This document shows, in pieces, positions 1-8,917 of a stretch of DNA of 42,028 nt (positions within the stretch are counted from its first letter, which is position 1; each line of letters opens with the position of its first letter). Origin of the DNA: Rhodospirillaceae bacterium (GTDB lineage Bacteria; Pseudomonadota; Alphaproteobacteria; Rhodospirillales; Rhodospirillaceae); contig SHVO01000008.1 of assembly GCA_009694245.1 (NCBI GenBank), forward strand, positions 1 through 42,028, written 5' to 3'. Made by a program: the position numbers and the translations under genes. A model generated the notes under the pieces. That model saw only the letters and a list, made by a program, of their open reading frames with translations, was not told the origin of the DNA and ran no database searches.

Positions 1-109
1 GCTGGGAAGTATCCTGGACTATCGCGAAAGCCAGATGGAAAGCGGCTTTGTCTTCGAAAATCCGAACGAAAAAGGCCGCTGCGGTTGCGGCGAGAGTTTT
101 TCGGTTTAG
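1..109 (+). CDS. ErpA/HesB/IscA-type iron-sulfur cluster insertion protein, C-terminal end only
   Basis: The frame starting at base 2 is open from the window edge to TAG at 107-109 and gives the last 35 residues of an A-type iron-sulfur carrier. It reads through a D-Y-R-E segment and G-F-V-F-E-N-P-N to the CGCG motif and ends ESFSV. The two cysteines of C-G-C-G and the 'F-x-F-x-N-P-N' stretch are hallmarks of the IscA/HesB/ErpA fold, where these cysteines and one upstream bind the cluster being passed to apo-enzymes. The upstream cysteine lies outside the window. ErpA is the usual chromosomal member in alphaproteobacteria, but IscA or SufA cannot be excluded from this short piece. Confidence 0.85.
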   Translation, partial: LGSILDYRESQMESGFVFENPNEKGRCGCGESFSV

Positions 110-152
110 GATAGTCGGGGCCGGTCCTCGCCACTATGCCGCGGAGGGAAAG

Positions 153-359
153 ATGGAAACCGCACTCAAGGCAATGCTCGGCGTAGCGCTGGTCGCGGTC
201 GTCGTCGTCCTGGCCGCGGGCGTCAGCGGATTTATCGTCGGCGGGGAATTCAACCGCAAGTATGGCAACAAACTGATGCGCCTGCGCGTCCTGGCTCAGG
301 GCGTGGCGGCCACGCTGCTGCTGGCCTTGTTGTTCTTGAAAGGCTACGCGAAGTTGTAG
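153..359 (+). CDS. HIG1-domain 'twin transmembrane' protein
   Basis: A 68-residue membrane protein with two hydrophobic helices (about residues 5-28 and 46-64). They are joined by the short polar loop GGEFNRKYGNKLMR, which is characteristic of HIG1/hypoxia-induced-protein-like twin-TM proteins in alphaproteobacteria. Eukaryotic relatives are respiratory-chain assembly factors; the bacterial role is not settled. The start at ATG 153 is chosen because a GGAGGGA ribosome-binding site lies just upstream (about 142-148). A longer in-frame start at 48 would overlap the preceding iron-sulfur gene and is unlikely. The gene follows that one by 43 bases in the same direction, so they may be co-transcribed. 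Confidence 0.8.
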   Translation: METALKAMLGVALVAVVVVLAAGVSGFIVGGEFNRKYGNKLMRLRVLAQGVAATLLLALLFLKGYAKL

Positions 360-389
360 CGTGGTTTGTGGCGGGGCGGCCCGGCCGCA

Positions 390-911
390 TCACGCGAAAT
401 TTGGCCACTCGGGCCGGAATCCGACCTTGTTCGCTTCCTCGAAGTTGCCGATTTGATCGACCAATTCGCGCCGGCGGTTCCGCGTTGCTTGAGTCAAGGC
501 TGGCGTGATGTTGGTGCTGCTGAGCGCGTTTTCGGCGATCAGTTCCTGAGGCCGGTCAAGAAACGACTTGTGGGTCAGGGCCTTGGCGATATCGGCGCAG
601 TAGCTAAGAAAGTGCGACAAGCGAACGGGTTTCTGCGGCGTTGGGTGCTGGACTGAAACCGAGAAGGCGCCGGTTTTGCGGTCGCGGCGTTCCAATATCG
701 CCCCCCGGTAGCCGGTTGGGCTGGGGGTAAAGACGATCGCGGTTTGGCTGTCGTGCTCAACCACAAGGTCTTCCAAGGCTCCGAGCACTGTCGAGGCGGC
801 TTCGCTGACGATGGCATCGGTGACTTCCTCGCCGACCGACAGAGCTTCGACTTCGGCGATGCCGTCGCGGCCTTCGCCGCCCATGAATACTGTTGCCCCG
901 GCGATGTGCAC
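390..911 (-). CDS. Unrecognised protein, probable downstream part of a stop-interrupted gene
   Basis: I do not recognise this 173-residue product. It is predicted soluble, with no signal peptide, no membrane helix and no motif I can name. Its first possible start is GTG at 911, with only a weak ribosome-binding site. The frame is the same as that of the preceding ORF (945-1247): the two are separated by a single TAA at 945-947, and the 11 codons between TAA and GTG read as ordinary protein (E-N-D-Y-N-R-Q-N-W-V-S). The simplest reading is one gene of about 285 codons split by a nonsense change. Two genuine adjacent genes remain possible. Confidence 0.5.
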   Translation of the reverse strand: MHIAGATVFMGGEGRDGIAEVEALSVGEEVTDAIVSEAASTVLGALEDLVVEHDSQTAIVFTPSPTGYRGAILERRDRKTGAFSVSVQHPTPQKPVRLSHFLSYCADIAKALTHKSFLDRPQELIAENALSSTNITPALTQATRNRRRELVDQIGNFEEANKVGFRPEWPNFA

Positions 912-944
912 GGAGACCCAGTTCTGCCGGTTATAGTCGTTTTC

Positions 945-1247
945 TTACTTGGAGACCTTGCGCCGCCATAGGCTCTCCCAATCCGCCGAGTCGGGTTCCT
1001 TGAGCACGTTGGCGTCCCGGCGCACCTCGTCCACCACGATCGCGGCCATACGCATCGTGCCGGGAATATTCTGGCCGCGGACAACGACCATGATCGTATT
1101 CTCCGCGGTTTTGACCGGAATTGTGATGCGGTTTGATCGCATAGTAAGGGCCGGCGGCGCATTGCCGCCGTCGTCCTCGTTCAGCTCCTCGACCTTGTGG
1201 ACGACGGATTTCTCGCGATAAAGCGTTATCGTGCCAATCTCAGCCAT
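945..1247 (-). CDS. Unrecognised protein, probable upstream part of a stop-interrupted gene
   Basis: A 100-residue product starting at ATG 1247, preceded by a GAAGAGAG ribosome-binding-like sequence. It contains an alternating hydrophobic segment (T-I-M-V-V-V-R-G) and an acidic/lysine-rich end, and I recognise no family. It ends at TAA 945-947 after V-S-K, and the same frame continues open for another 185 codons. It lies downstream of the formylglutamate amidohydrolase-like gene on the same strand with a 137-base gap, so it may have its own promoter in 1248-1384. I see no RNA or repeat in that gap. Confidence 0.5.
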   Translation of the reverse strand: MAEIGTITLYREKSVVHKVEELNEDDGGNAPPALTMRSNRITIPVKTAENTIMVVVRGQNIPGTMRMAAIVVDEVRRDANVLKEPDSADWESLWRRKVSK

Positions 1248-1384
1248 TGCTCTCTTCAGGCTCCGGGTTGCTGACTGCGACCGCGATCACCGCTGGCAGC
1301 GCTGCCGGTATCAGGGCGCCTCGGGTTCACAACTATATTTCACGTGGCTGAAAGCACAAATGGAAACAGCCGCTGCGCGTGGGA

Positions 1385-2308
1385 TTATTCCGCGCTCAGA
1401 CGCTCAAACCGCAGCCGATGGTGCTGCAGTGCGGAGGTCGCCGCTACGTGACGGACCATGGTATTGATGTCGGCCTTCAGGTCGGGGAAGCTTCCGCGGC
1501 GCCGCAACGTGACCTCGTCCATATAGATATTGCGATTGATTTCAATCTGGATGGCGTGGACGCCGTTCATCGGATCGCCGTAATGCTGCGTCGTGAATCC
1601 TCCGGAATAGGGAATATTGCGCGTCACCCGGTAGCCTAGCCCGGAAAGCGTCATCTCGACGCAATCGGTGATCACCGGCGCACAGGACGTTCCGCTGCGG
1701 TCGCCCAAAACAATATCGATACGGCGAAGGTCATTGTCGGCATCCACGGGCAACCCGGTCGAGGGCATGGAATGGCAATCTATCAGGATGCAGTAGCCGA
1801 AACGGTTCCAAGTGGTGTTGACGAGCGAGCGCAGCGCCCGGTGGTAGGGTTTGTAGACCGTGTTGATACGGTCCTCGGCCTCGGCAAAGGCGAGCTTTTC
1901 GCGATAAATCTCGCGGCGACTCGCGACAATGCGGGCGATGGTGCCAAGGCCGGCCGCGACGCGAGCAGAAGTTGTGTTCACGAAGGCCGGCAGCGGCTGC
2001 TCGAACATCGCCGGGTCAAGCTCGTAGGGCTCGCGGTTGACGTCAAGAAAGGCGCGCGGATAAAGCGCGCGCAGCAGCGGGGCCCCGAGGTCCGGCACGT
2101 CGGAGAATAACTCATCGACGTAGCAGTCCTCGGATCTGCGCAAGGCGCCGAGCTCCAAGGCCGCCGTCGCGACAAACGCCGGCGGGTAGTGACAACCGGA
2201 ATGCGGCGAAGCAAATACCAGCGGCAAGGCGAGATCGACCGGCGCCCGGACCTCGATCGGCGAGACCGGGGTCTCGGGAGTCGTCGGGGCAGGAGTTCCG
2301 AAGGCCAT
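1385..2308 (-). CDS. N-formylglutamate amidohydrolase family protein
   Basis: A 307-residue cytoplasmic hydrolase. Family members cleave N-formyl-L-glutamate to glutamate and formate, the last step of one histidine degradation route, though many homologues act on unknown N-acyl substrates. Visible family motifs are F-A-S-P-H-S-G near the N-terminus, R-S-E-D-C-Y-V-D, the D-V-N-R-E-P stretch, I-D-C-H-S-M-P mid-protein, and Q-I-E-I-N-R near the C-terminus. The histidines and acidic residues in these motifs form the metal site in the family. ATG 2308 is preferred because the longer frame (to 2419) runs toward the tRNA gene. No clear ribosome-binding site is visible. No hut genes are nearby, so a histidine-pathway role is not supported by context. 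Confidence 0.8.
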   Translation of the reverse strand: MAFGTPAPTTPETPVSPIEVRAPVDLALPLVFASPHSGCHYPPAFVATAALELGALRRSEDCYVDELFSDVPDLGAPLLRALYPRAFLDVNREPYELDPAMFEQPLPAFVNTTSARVAAGLGTIARIVASRREIYREKLAFAEAEDRINTVYKPYHRALRSLVNTTWNRFGYCILIDCHSMPSTGLPVDADNDLRRIDIVLGDRSGTSCAPVITDCVEMTLSGLGYRVTRNIPYSGGFTTQHYGDPMNGVHAIQIEINRNIYMDEVTLRRRGSFPDLKADINTMVRHVAATSALQHHRLRFERLSAE

Positions 2309-2498
2309 GGTGGATAGGATTGTAGGGCAAGGGGCGGCGCCCGCAACTGGTCTCACGCGCCGGGCCTTTGGGATAGCCAAAGTATTGGTTCGATTGGGGA
2401 TCTCCAGTACCCTTGCCAAGGGGAAGGCAAGTGGATAAACAACCGTCGTTGTCGCCAGCAGGACCGGATTTTGCCGGTCCCCGGGTCGCGCGGGGTTG

Positions 2499-2573
2499 GG
2501 TCAGTTAGTTCAGCGGTAGAATGTCCCCTTGACATGGGGAAGGTCGCAGGTTCGATCCCTGCACTGACCACCA
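2499..2573 (+). tRNA. tRNA-Val (anticodon GAC)
   Basis: A full cloverleaf can be drawn. The acceptor stem is GGTCAGT paired with ACTGACC, then A and an encoded CCA (2571-2573). The D-arm has GTTC/GAAT. The anticodon stem is TCCCC/GGGGA with loop TTGACAT, placing GAC at 2531-2533. The T-arm is GCAGG/CCTGC with loop TTCGATC. It reads GUC and GUU valine codons. It stands alone, between the amidohydrolase-like gene (opposite strand) and the aldehyde dehydrogenase. Confidence 0.96.
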
Positions 2574-2673
2574 CGCTTAGTTTCCGTTAACGAGTGAAAC
2601 GAGTTTACGGAAACCAGCGCGCTGCCGACGCCCGTAGAGCGGAGGCGGCTACGCCTAGCCTCGGCGAGAGAAT

Positions 2674-2694
2674 TAATCGTACCAGGTACGATTA
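2674..2694 (+). repeat. REP-like palindrome, copy 1 (single unit)
   Basis: A perfect 10-bp inverted repeat around a single A: TAATCGTACC-A-GGTACGATTA. It lies ten bases beyond the stop codon of the aldehyde dehydrogenase gene and about 100 bases after tRNA-Val. The core matches the palindromes at 11.4, 13.97, 14.7 and 17.8 kb. As RNA it could form a terminator-like hairpin but lacks a strong T-run. Confidence 0.8.
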
Positions 2695-2704
2695 CAGCCC
2701 CGGC

Positions 2705-4129
2705 TTATTTGACGCGCTGGATCGCCGACCCGAACAGCGCTTCGTCGGAAAGCTGTTCTTTGGTTTTCGCGAGTGGTCTTGAGATCCACGTTTCATTGAT
2801 CAGGTCGCGCCACGTGATGTTGTTGTTGGTGCTGTTGCCACCCCAAGAACCGCAGCCCAGCGAGTATGTCTGGCGCATGCCGTTCCAAAGATTTCCGCTA
2901 TTGGACGGCGCCTGCGGCTGATTTACCATGACGCGCGAGGTCTTGGTCGCGTTGGCCAGCTTCAGGATGTTGGCGTCGCTGTTGGAATAGATGCCGCACG
3001 AGTGCCCCTGGCCCTGGTAGGCCTGGATATTGTTGGTGAGTTCGATCGCATGGTCGATGTCCTTGGCGCGGTAGAGCGCCATCACCACCGAAAGCTTTTC
3101 ACCCGAAAACGGATGGTCCGGACCGTAGCCGGTCTCCGGGACGATGAAGAAGAGCTTGCCGGCGGGAAGGTTGATCCCGGCCATACTGGCGATCTTCTCG
3201 GGCGCCTGCGCGACGATGCCAGTGTTCAAGTGCCCGTCTACAAACATGACCGCCTGCAGTTTCTTTTTTTCCTCCGGCGAAACGACGTAGCCGCCCTCGG
3301 TTTGCAGGTTGGCGAGCATCTGATCGTAAATTTTATCAACCAGAACCACCGAATTGTCGGCCGAGCACGATGCCGCGAAATCGAAGGTCTTGGAGATGCG
3401 GATTTTCTGGGCGGCATCCTTCAAGTCGGCGGTATCGTCGACGGTGACGACGGCATTACCCACGCCGACACCGATGGCCGGTGTCCCGCTCGAATACGCG
3501 GCTTTGACCATCGGGCTGCCGCCCGTGGCCAGAATACGATCGCATTGTTTCATCAATTCATTGGTTTTCTCGAGCGACGTCGTATCGATACTGATAACCA
3601 GATCGGCGGGGGCGCCGTAGGCGACCAGGGCGTCGCGCATAAATCCGGTAATCATTTTGTTGGTGAGTTTGGAGCGCGGATGCGGGGCGAGAATGATAGA
3701 ATTGCGGCCCTTCACGGCGAAAATCGATTTGACCACCGGCGTGGCCTCGGGATTGGTCGACGGCACGAGCGCACCGATGACGCCGATCGGCTTGGCGATC
3801 TTGACGACGTTGCGCACTTTGTCTTCTTCGATAATTCCGACTGACTTGTCGTCGATGATGTCCATCAGCGTCGCGCGGGTCTTACGGAAAATCTTCAGGT
3901 ACTTGCCGTCGTAATTCCCGAGTTGGGTTTCTTCGACCGCGAACTTGGCGATCTTCTCGGCGCGGTCGGGACGCGCGACCGACCACACCATGGCGCGGAT
4001 CAGATCGTTGACCTGTTCCTGAGTGTAGTTCTCGATTTGCGCCTGGGCTGCCCGGGAGCGTTTGATCAGGGCTTGGACTTCGAGCGCGGCTTCGCTCGGC
4101 GCTGGCCGTTCGACGTGGGTATCGGGCAT
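2705..4129 (-). CDS. CoA-acylating aldehyde dehydrogenase, SauS-like
   Basis: A 474-residue NAD(P)+-dependent enzyme of the CoA-acylating aldehyde dehydrogenase family (EutE, AdhE N-domain and SauS type), which converts an aldehyde plus CoA to an acyl-CoA. The catalytic cysteine is about residue 255 in A-A-S-C-S-A-D-N-S. Also visible are P-S-T-N-P (about 123-127) and the nucleotide-binding G-x-G-V-G-N-A stretch. The overall sequence recalls sulfoacetaldehyde dehydrogenase. However, no taurine or sulfonate genes are present, and the gene sits downstream of icmF on the same strand, so a C4 aldehyde such as (iso)butyraldehyde is an alternative substrate (inference). ATG 4129 has a good AAGGAGA ribosome-binding site; the longer frame to 4456 would run into icmF. 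A 226-base gap separates it from icmF. Confidence 0.85.
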   Translation of the reverse strand: MPDTHVERPAPSEAALEVQALIKRSRAAQAQIENYTQEQVNDLIRAMVWSVARPDRAEKIAKFAVEETQLGNYDGKYLKIFRKTRATLMDIIDDKSVGIIEEDKVRNVVKIAKPIGVIGALVPSTNPEATPVVKSIFAVKGRNSIILAPHPRSKLTNKMITGFMRDALVAYGAPADLVISIDTTSLEKTNELMKQCDRILATGGSPMVKAAYSSGTPAIGVGVGNAVVTVDDTADLKDAAQKIRISKTFDFAASCSADNSVVLVDKIYDQMLANLQTEGGYVVSPEEKKKLQAVMFVDGHLNTGIVAQAPEKIASMAGINLPAGKLFFIVPETGYGPDHPFSGEKLSVVMALYRAKDIDHAIELTNNIQAYQGQGHSCGIYSNSDANILKLANATKTSRVMVNQPQAPSNSGNLWNGMRQTYSLGCGSWGGNSTNNNITWRDLINETWISRPLAKTKEQLSDEALFGSAIQRVK

Positions 4130-4193
4130 GGACGTGTCTCCTTGGCTTCTAAAGATGGGGCTTAAATGACGGGTCTGCCGGGGCTTGGCGCCA

Positions 4194-4222
4194 TAAATAT
4201 GTGATCGGGTCCGCCTAGGCAA
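4194..4222 (-). promoter_or_regulatory. Possible sigma70-type promoter for the aldehyde dehydrogenase
   Basis: On the minus strand, TTGCCT (4222-4217) is followed by exactly 17 bases and then TATTTA (4199-4194), about 57 bases of leader before ATG 4129. This would let the dehydrogenase be transcribed independently of icmF. Neither box is a perfect consensus match. Confidence 0.35.
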
Positions 4223-4355
4223 TAGGCCAGGGAGGGGCGCGTCACGGCAAAAAGGCGGTGCCAGCAATGCGTTTTGGCTCGCCAACTCTAAAAACGCCTC
4301 CAACTCAGGGGACTTAGCCGGCCGCAGACCGGCGCCCCCGCCTACGCCGCGCTCT

Positions 4356-7300
4356 TTACATATTTCGCCGGTACTGGCCACCGACTTCATAGAGGGCGTT
4401 CGAGATCTGACCCAAGGAGCAGCTGCGGACCGCTTCCATGAGAACGGCGAAGACATTGCCGTTCTGAATCACGGTCTGGCGCAGCTTGGCAAGGGCCTCG
4501 GGCGCGGTGCCCACGTGGCGTTTGTGGAAATCCGCTAGGCGCTGGAGTTGCGACTGTTTTTCGGCGTCGGTCGAGCGGGCCAGTTCGGGAGGATGCAGTT
4601 CCGCTCCGGTCTTGGGCCCGGCCTTGGAATTGATGAAGGCATTGACGCCGATAATCGGATACGAGCCGTCGTGCTTCTTGCTCTCGTAGTGCAGCGACTC
4701 TTCCTGGATGCGGCTGCGCTGATAACCGGTTTCCATCGCTCCCAACACCCCGCCGCGCCGCGAGATGGCGTCGAATTCCTTGAGCACTGCCTCTTCGACC
4801 AGGTCGGTGAGTTCGTCGATTATAAACGCACCCTGGTTCGGGTTCTCGTTCTTGGCGAGGCCCCATTCGCGATTGATAATCAATTGGATCGCCATGGCGC
4901 GGCGCACAGAATCCGCGGTCGGCGTCGTGATCGCTTCATCAAACGCGTTGGTATGAAGCGAATTACAGTTGTCATAGATGGCGATCAGCGCCTGCAAGGT
5001 CGTGCGGATGTCGTTGAAAGCCATTTCCTGGGCATGCAGCGACCTGCCCGAGGTCTGCACATGGTACTTGAGTTTCTGCGAGCGTTCGGATCCGCCATAT
5101 TTGCGTTTCATCGCGACCGCCCAGATCCGGCGCGCGACCCGGCCAATCACGGAATATTCGGGATCCATTCCATTGCTGAAGAAGAACGACAGATTGGGCG
5201 CGAAGTCATCGATCTTCATCCCGCGCGCGAGGTAGGTTTCGACGAACGTAAAGCCGTTGGACAGGGTGAAGGCCAGCTGCGAGATCGGATTGGCCCCCGC
5301 CTCGGCGATGTGATAGCCGGAAATCGAGACCGAATAGAAATTCCGCACGGCGTTCGTGACGAAATATTCCTGAATATCGCCCATCATCTTGAGCGCGAAT
5401 TCCGTCGAGAAGATGCAGGTGTTCTGGCCTTGGTCTTCCTTCAGGATGTCGGCCTGCACGGTACCGCGCACCGCGGACAGCGCGGTCTCTTGAATCTTGC
5501 GGCCCTCGGCCTCATCGGGCGCGCGGCCGTTCTTCGCCGTGAACTGGGCGATCTGCTGGTCGATGGCGGTATTGAAAAACATCGCCAAGATCGTCGGAGC
5601 CGGGCCGTTGATAGTCATAGAGACGCTGGTCGTGGGCGCGCACAGGTCGAAACCATCGTAGAGGACGCGCATATCGTCCAGAGTCGCAATCGAGACGCCG
5701 GAATTGCCGACCTTGCCGTAGATATCCGGGCGCAAATCAGGGTCGCAGCCGTAGAGCGTCACAGAATCGAATGCCGTGCTCAGCCGGTGGGCCGGCATGT
5801 CTTCCGAGACCTTTTTAAAGCGCGCATTGGTCCGATAGGCATCGCCTTCGCCGGCGAACATGCGGGTCGGATCCTCGCCCTCGCGCTTGAAGGGAAAAAC
5901 GCCAGCGGTAAAGGGATAGGCTCCCGGCAGATTTTCCTTCATCAGGAATTTCAGAATTTCGCCTTCGTCTTCAAACCGCGGCAGCGCGACCTTCGGAATT
6001 CGGGTCCCGCAAAGCGTTGTATGACTGATCTGGATGCGCGATTCCCGGTCGCGGACCTTCACGACGCGTTCCGTGCCGCTGTAGGCGGCAACGGTTTCGG
6101 GCCACGCGGCGAGGAGATCGCGCGCCTCACGATCAAGCCGCCCCTCGGTCACCGCGATCAAAGCATCGAAGCCTTCGGTCGACTTGGCGTTCGCTTCGAA
6201 CACTGCCTTCGCCGTCCGCAGCGACTGGCGTTCGCGCGCCAGCTTTACCTGCTTGCCGATATGGCCGTGATAGTCGCGGACCGCCTCGGAGATCTTGGCG
6301 AGATATCGCGTCTTCTCGGGCGGAACGATGAAGGATTGGTTGGTGGAATGGCGGGTCTTCGCGATCGGTAGGCTGCCGGGGTCCATCGCCAGGCCGAGAT
6401 CCTTCAGCCGCACGGCCATGGCCTGGTACAGCGCAGTTACGCCGTCATCGTTGAATCGTGAGGCGATCGCCCCAAAAACCGGCATCTTATCGGGCGCCGA
6501 GTCGAAACGGCCGCGGTTGCGCTGGACCTGCTTGCTGACGTCGCGCAAGGCGTCTTCGCCACCCTTGCGATCGAATTTGTTGATCGCGACGAAGTCGGCG
6601 AAATCCAACATGTCGATCTTTTCAAGCTGGCTGGAAGCGCCGAACTCCGGGGTCATCACATAAAGCGATAGATTGGCGTGTTCGACAATGGCCGTGCTGC
6701 CTTGGCCAATGCCGGAGGTCTCGACAATGATGAGATCAAATCCGGAGAGGCGGCAAGCGGCGATAATTTCGGGCAACGCGGCGGAAATCTCGCCCCCCGA
6801 TTCTCGCGTCGCCAACGAGCGCATGAAGATCGAAGGATGTTCGATCGCGTTCATGCGGATACGGTCGCCAAGGAGCGCGCCGCCGGTCCGCTTGCGCGAG
6901 GGGTCGATGGAAATGATGGCGATGCGCAGGCGATCCTGCTGATCGTAGCGCAAGCGGCGCACCAGTTCGTCGACCAGCGACGATTTTCCCGACCCGCCGG
7001 TACCGGTAATCCCCAGGACCGGTGTCGCGACGGATTTGGCTTCAGTTATGATTGTCCGCCGGAGGTCCTCAGCAGCAGTCCCGTTATCGAGGGCGGTGAT
7101 CGTGCGGGTTAACGCCAACCGATCCCCGGCGCGCAGGTTCAAGAGCGTCACGGCCGCGGACTGTGAAGTTGCCAGCGAGAGGTCGACGTCGCAGGCCGAA
7201 ACTAGCTCGTTGATCATCCCTTGCAGGCCGAGGGCCGCGCCTTCTTGCGGGGAATAGATGTGCGTGACGCCGTAGTGGTGTAATTCGGCGATCTCGCCGG

Positions 7301-7637
7301 GGGTAATGACACCACCGCCGCCGCCGAAGATCTTGATATCCGGGCGACCCCGTTCCTTGAGAAGGTCGACGAGGTATTTGAAGAATTCGACATGTCCGCC
7401 TTGGTAGGAAGTTATGGCGACGCCTTGCACGTCTTCGGAGATAGCGGCGTTGGCGATGTCGCTGACCGACCGGTTATGGCCGAGGTGAATGACTTCGGCG
7501 CCGCTCGATTGTAAAATCCGCCGCATAATGTTGATGGCGGCGTCGTGGCCGTCGAACAGCGCAGTGGCGGTGACGAACCGCACCCGCTGGGCGGGGCGGT
7601 AAGGTACGACTTTCAGGGGTTGAGCGATTTGGTTCAT
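4356..7637 (-). CDS. icmF: Fused isobutyryl-CoA mutase (IcmF)
   Basis: A 1093-residue, adenosylcobalamin-dependent enzyme that interconverts isobutyryl-CoA and n-butyryl-CoA; some relatives also act on isovaleryl/pivalyl-CoA. Domain order: B12-binding domain (about 20-145) with D-G-H-D-A-A-I-N at 29-36, where the histidine is the expected lower cobalt ligand; a MeaI-type G-protein chaperone domain with Walker [10 protein letters not shown] (about 212-220) and N-K-F-D further on; then the large substrate-binding mutase barrel with [10 protein letters not shown]. The length equals that usual for IcmF, and the single chain fuses parts that are separate in Icm or MCM systems. The start at ATG 7637 excludes a four-residue GTG extension. 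It is divergent from the AraC-type gene, a plausible regulator. Confidence 0.95.
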   Translation of the reverse strand: MNQIAQPLKVVPYRPAQRVRFVTATALFDGHDAAINIMRRILQSSGAEVIHLGHNRSVSDIANAAISEDVQGVAITSYQGGHVEFFKYLVDLLKERGRPDIKIFGGGGGVITPGEIAELHHYGVTHIYSPQEGAALGLQGMINELVSACDVDLSLATSQSAAVTLLNLRAGDRLALTRTITALDNGTAAEDLRRTIITEAKSVATPVLGITGTGGSGKSSLVDELVRRLRYDQQDRLRIAIISIDPSRKRTGGALLGDRIRMNAIEHPSIFMRSLATRESGGEISAALPEIIAACRLSGFDLIIVETSGIGQGSTAIVEHANLSLYVMTPEFGASSQLEKIDMLDFADFVAINKFDRKGGEDALRDVSKQVQRNRGRFDSAPDKMPVFGAIASRFNDDGVTALYQAMAVRLKDLGLAMDPGSLPIAKTRHSTNQSFIVPPEKTRYLAKISEAVRDYHGHIGKQVKLARERQSLRTAKAVFEANAKSTEGFDALIAVTEGRLDREARDLLAAWPETVAAYSGTERVVKVRDRESRIQISHTTLCGTRIPKVALPRFEDEGEILKFLMKENLPGAYPFTAGVFPFKREGEDPTRMFAGEGDAYRTNARFKKVSEDMPAHRLSTAFDSVTLYGCDPDLRPDIYGKVGNSGVSIATLDDMRVLYDGFDLCAPTTSVSMTINGPAPTILAMFFNTAIDQQIAQFTAKNGRAPDEAEGRKIQETALSAVRGTVQADILKEDQGQNTCIFSTEFALKMMGDIQEYFVTNAVRNFYSVSISGYHIAEAGANPISQLAFTLSNGFTFVETYLARGMKIDDFAPNLSFFFSNGMDPEYSVIGRVARRIWAVAMKRKYGGSERSQKLKYHVQTSGRSLHAQEMAFNDIRTTLQALIAIYDNCNSLHTNAFDEAITTPTADSVRRAMAIQLIINREWGLAKNENPNQGAFIIDELTDLVEEAVLKEFDAISRRGGVLGAMETGYQRSRIQEESLHYESKKHDGSYPIIGVNAFINSKAGPKTGAELHPPELARSTDAEKQSQLQRLADFHKRHVGTAPEALAKLRQTVIQNGNVFAVLMEAVRSCSLGQISNALYEVGGQYRRNM

Positions 7638-7724
7638 GGAAGGGCCCACGCGTTGAGTTTTGCAAAAGGCGGCAGTGTCGAGCGGGCGGACCTGCCAGTA
7701 TCACGCAACTGGATCGCCGAATAA

Positions 7725-7740
7725 GGGCTATTTTAAGCCC
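7725..7740. promoter_or_regulatory. Short inverted repeat in the icmF/AraC divergent promoter region
   Basis: GGGCT-attttA-AGCCC lies midway in the 159-base region between the divergent starts of icmF and the AraC-type gene. It is a candidate operator by position only; AraC-family proteins usually bind direct rather than inverted repeats, so the assignment is weak. Confidence 0.25.
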
Positions 7741-7758
7741 GGACGACCGCTGGGTCCA

Positions 7759-7788
7759 TTGCCGGCCACGCCGAATATCGTGTAAAAT
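7759..7788 (+). promoter_or_regulatory. Possible promoter of the AraC-type gene (near-leaderless)
   Basis: TTGCCG (7759-7764), an 18-base spacer and TAAAAT (7783-7788) resemble sigma70 boxes. The implied transcription start is about two bases before ATG 7797, and no ribosome-binding site precedes that ATG, so the message would be leaderless or nearly so. Confidence 0.35.
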
Positions 7789-7796
7789 GCGCCATT

Positions 7797-8870
7797 ATGT
7801 CCGGGCCGTCTCGAAAGCAATCCAGTCCCGACCAACCGCGCCCACGCCGAGCGACCGTGGCCGTCGGCTTCGTGCTGGGCATGCTTTCAGGGCTTCAGGC
7901 CCGGGGCACCGAGCCCAAAGCGGTCATGATCGCGGCTGGGCTTGATCCTGGGCTTTTGGATGACCCTCAAGGCAGGGTCCCGCTGACCGATTACGCCGGC
8001 CTCTATAACCACGTCGTCACGTTGTTGGACGACGAAGGGTTCGGACTGTTCTCAAGCAAGTTGAGGAGCGGCATGTTCGAATTCCTTTGCCGCGGCGTGG
8101 TCGGTAGCCGGAATTTGGGCGAGGCGCTGGCGCGGGCCAGCGGGTTCTTGCGGCTGGTGCTTCCGGATCTCGCGCTCAGGATCGCCGCCGATGACGCCGG
8201 CTGCAAGATCGAAATTGTTGAAACCGTGCCGCTGACTTCCGCGCTCAATGATCGGCGGCGGGTATTCGCCTTCGAATGGCTGCTCCGGCTTGTGCATGGA
8301 TTGTCGTGCTGGTTGGTGGGCCGAGGTCTGTCATTGGACTCGGTCCAGTTTCCCTATCCGCGGCCGCCGCATGCCGACGACTATGCGCTGATCTATACCG
8401 AACACGCGCGCTTCGGCGGCTCGTCGCTTGTCGCGCGGATGCAGGCGCAGCTGCTGACGCTGCCTATCAGCCGCGATCAAAATGCCGTCGCCGGCTTTTT
8501 GGAAGGGGCGCCCGGGAAAATCGCCATGCTGTACCGTAGGGATCATGAAATCGTTCGCCAGATTCGCGACATCTTGGCCGCGTCTTTACCCGAGGTCACG
8601 GACCTCGCGCGCGTGGCGGAACGGCTGCATCTGTCCTTGCGTACCGTCCAGCGGCGGTTGAAGCGGGAAGGATCGAGCTTTCGCGCGGTCAAGGCGTCGC
8701 TGCGCCGGGACCTGGCGCTTTCAAGGATCGAGAATTCCGTCCAGCCGATTTCTGAAATCGCGCTGGAACTCGGTTACGCCGAAAATTCCGCCTTCTTTCG
8801 GGCCTTTGTCGACTGGACCGGGGGGTCGCCGACAAGCTATCGCAAAATGCTGCGGTCATTGACAACCTGA
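7797..8870 (+). CDS. AraC-family transcriptional regulator (Arabinose_bd/OruR type)
   Basis: A 357-residue DNA-binding protein. The N-terminal two thirds (about 35-225) look like the ligand-sensing domain of OruR/GliR-type AraC proteins. The C-terminal 100 residues hold the double helix-turn-helix: a first helix pair near L-A-R-V-A-E-R-L-H-L-S-L-R-T-V-Q-R-R-L, and a second near I-S-E-I-A-L-E-L-G-Y followed by S-A-F-F-R-A-F-V-D-W-T-G-G-S-P, the family signature. It is transcribed divergently from icmF with 159 bases between starts, so control of icmF (and perhaps of the genes behind it) is a reasonable inference. The inducer is unknown; an acyl-CoA or related acid would fit the context. Confidence 0.88.
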   Translation: MSGPSRKQSSPDQPRPRRATVAVGFVLGMLSGLQARGTEPKAVMIAAGLDPGLLDDPQGRVPLTDYAGLYNHVVTLLDDEGFGLFSSKLRSGMFEFLCRGVVGSRNLGEALARASGFLRLVLPDLALRIAADDAGCKIEIVETVPLTSALNDRRRVFAFEWLLRLVHGLSCWLVGRGLSLDSVQFPYPRPPHADDYALIYTEHARFGGSSLVARMQAQLLTLPISRDQNAVAGFLEGAPGKIAMLYRRDHEIVRQIRDILAASLPEVTDLARVAERLHLSLRTVQRRLKREGSSFRAVKASLRRDLALSRIENSVQPISEIALELGYAENSAFFRAFVDWTGGSPTSYRKMLRSLTT

Positions 8871-8917
8871 GCGCCCTCGGCCAGTGATGGAGCATTCTGA
8901 ACTTCTCCGGTCCGCCG

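Noticed and set aside
4548-6371. 607-codon open frame on the plus strand
   Set aside because: It lies wholly antisense to icmF, whose motifs are unmistakable. Long antisense frames are expected in GC-rich DNA; the translation is rich in R, G, D and H with no motif.
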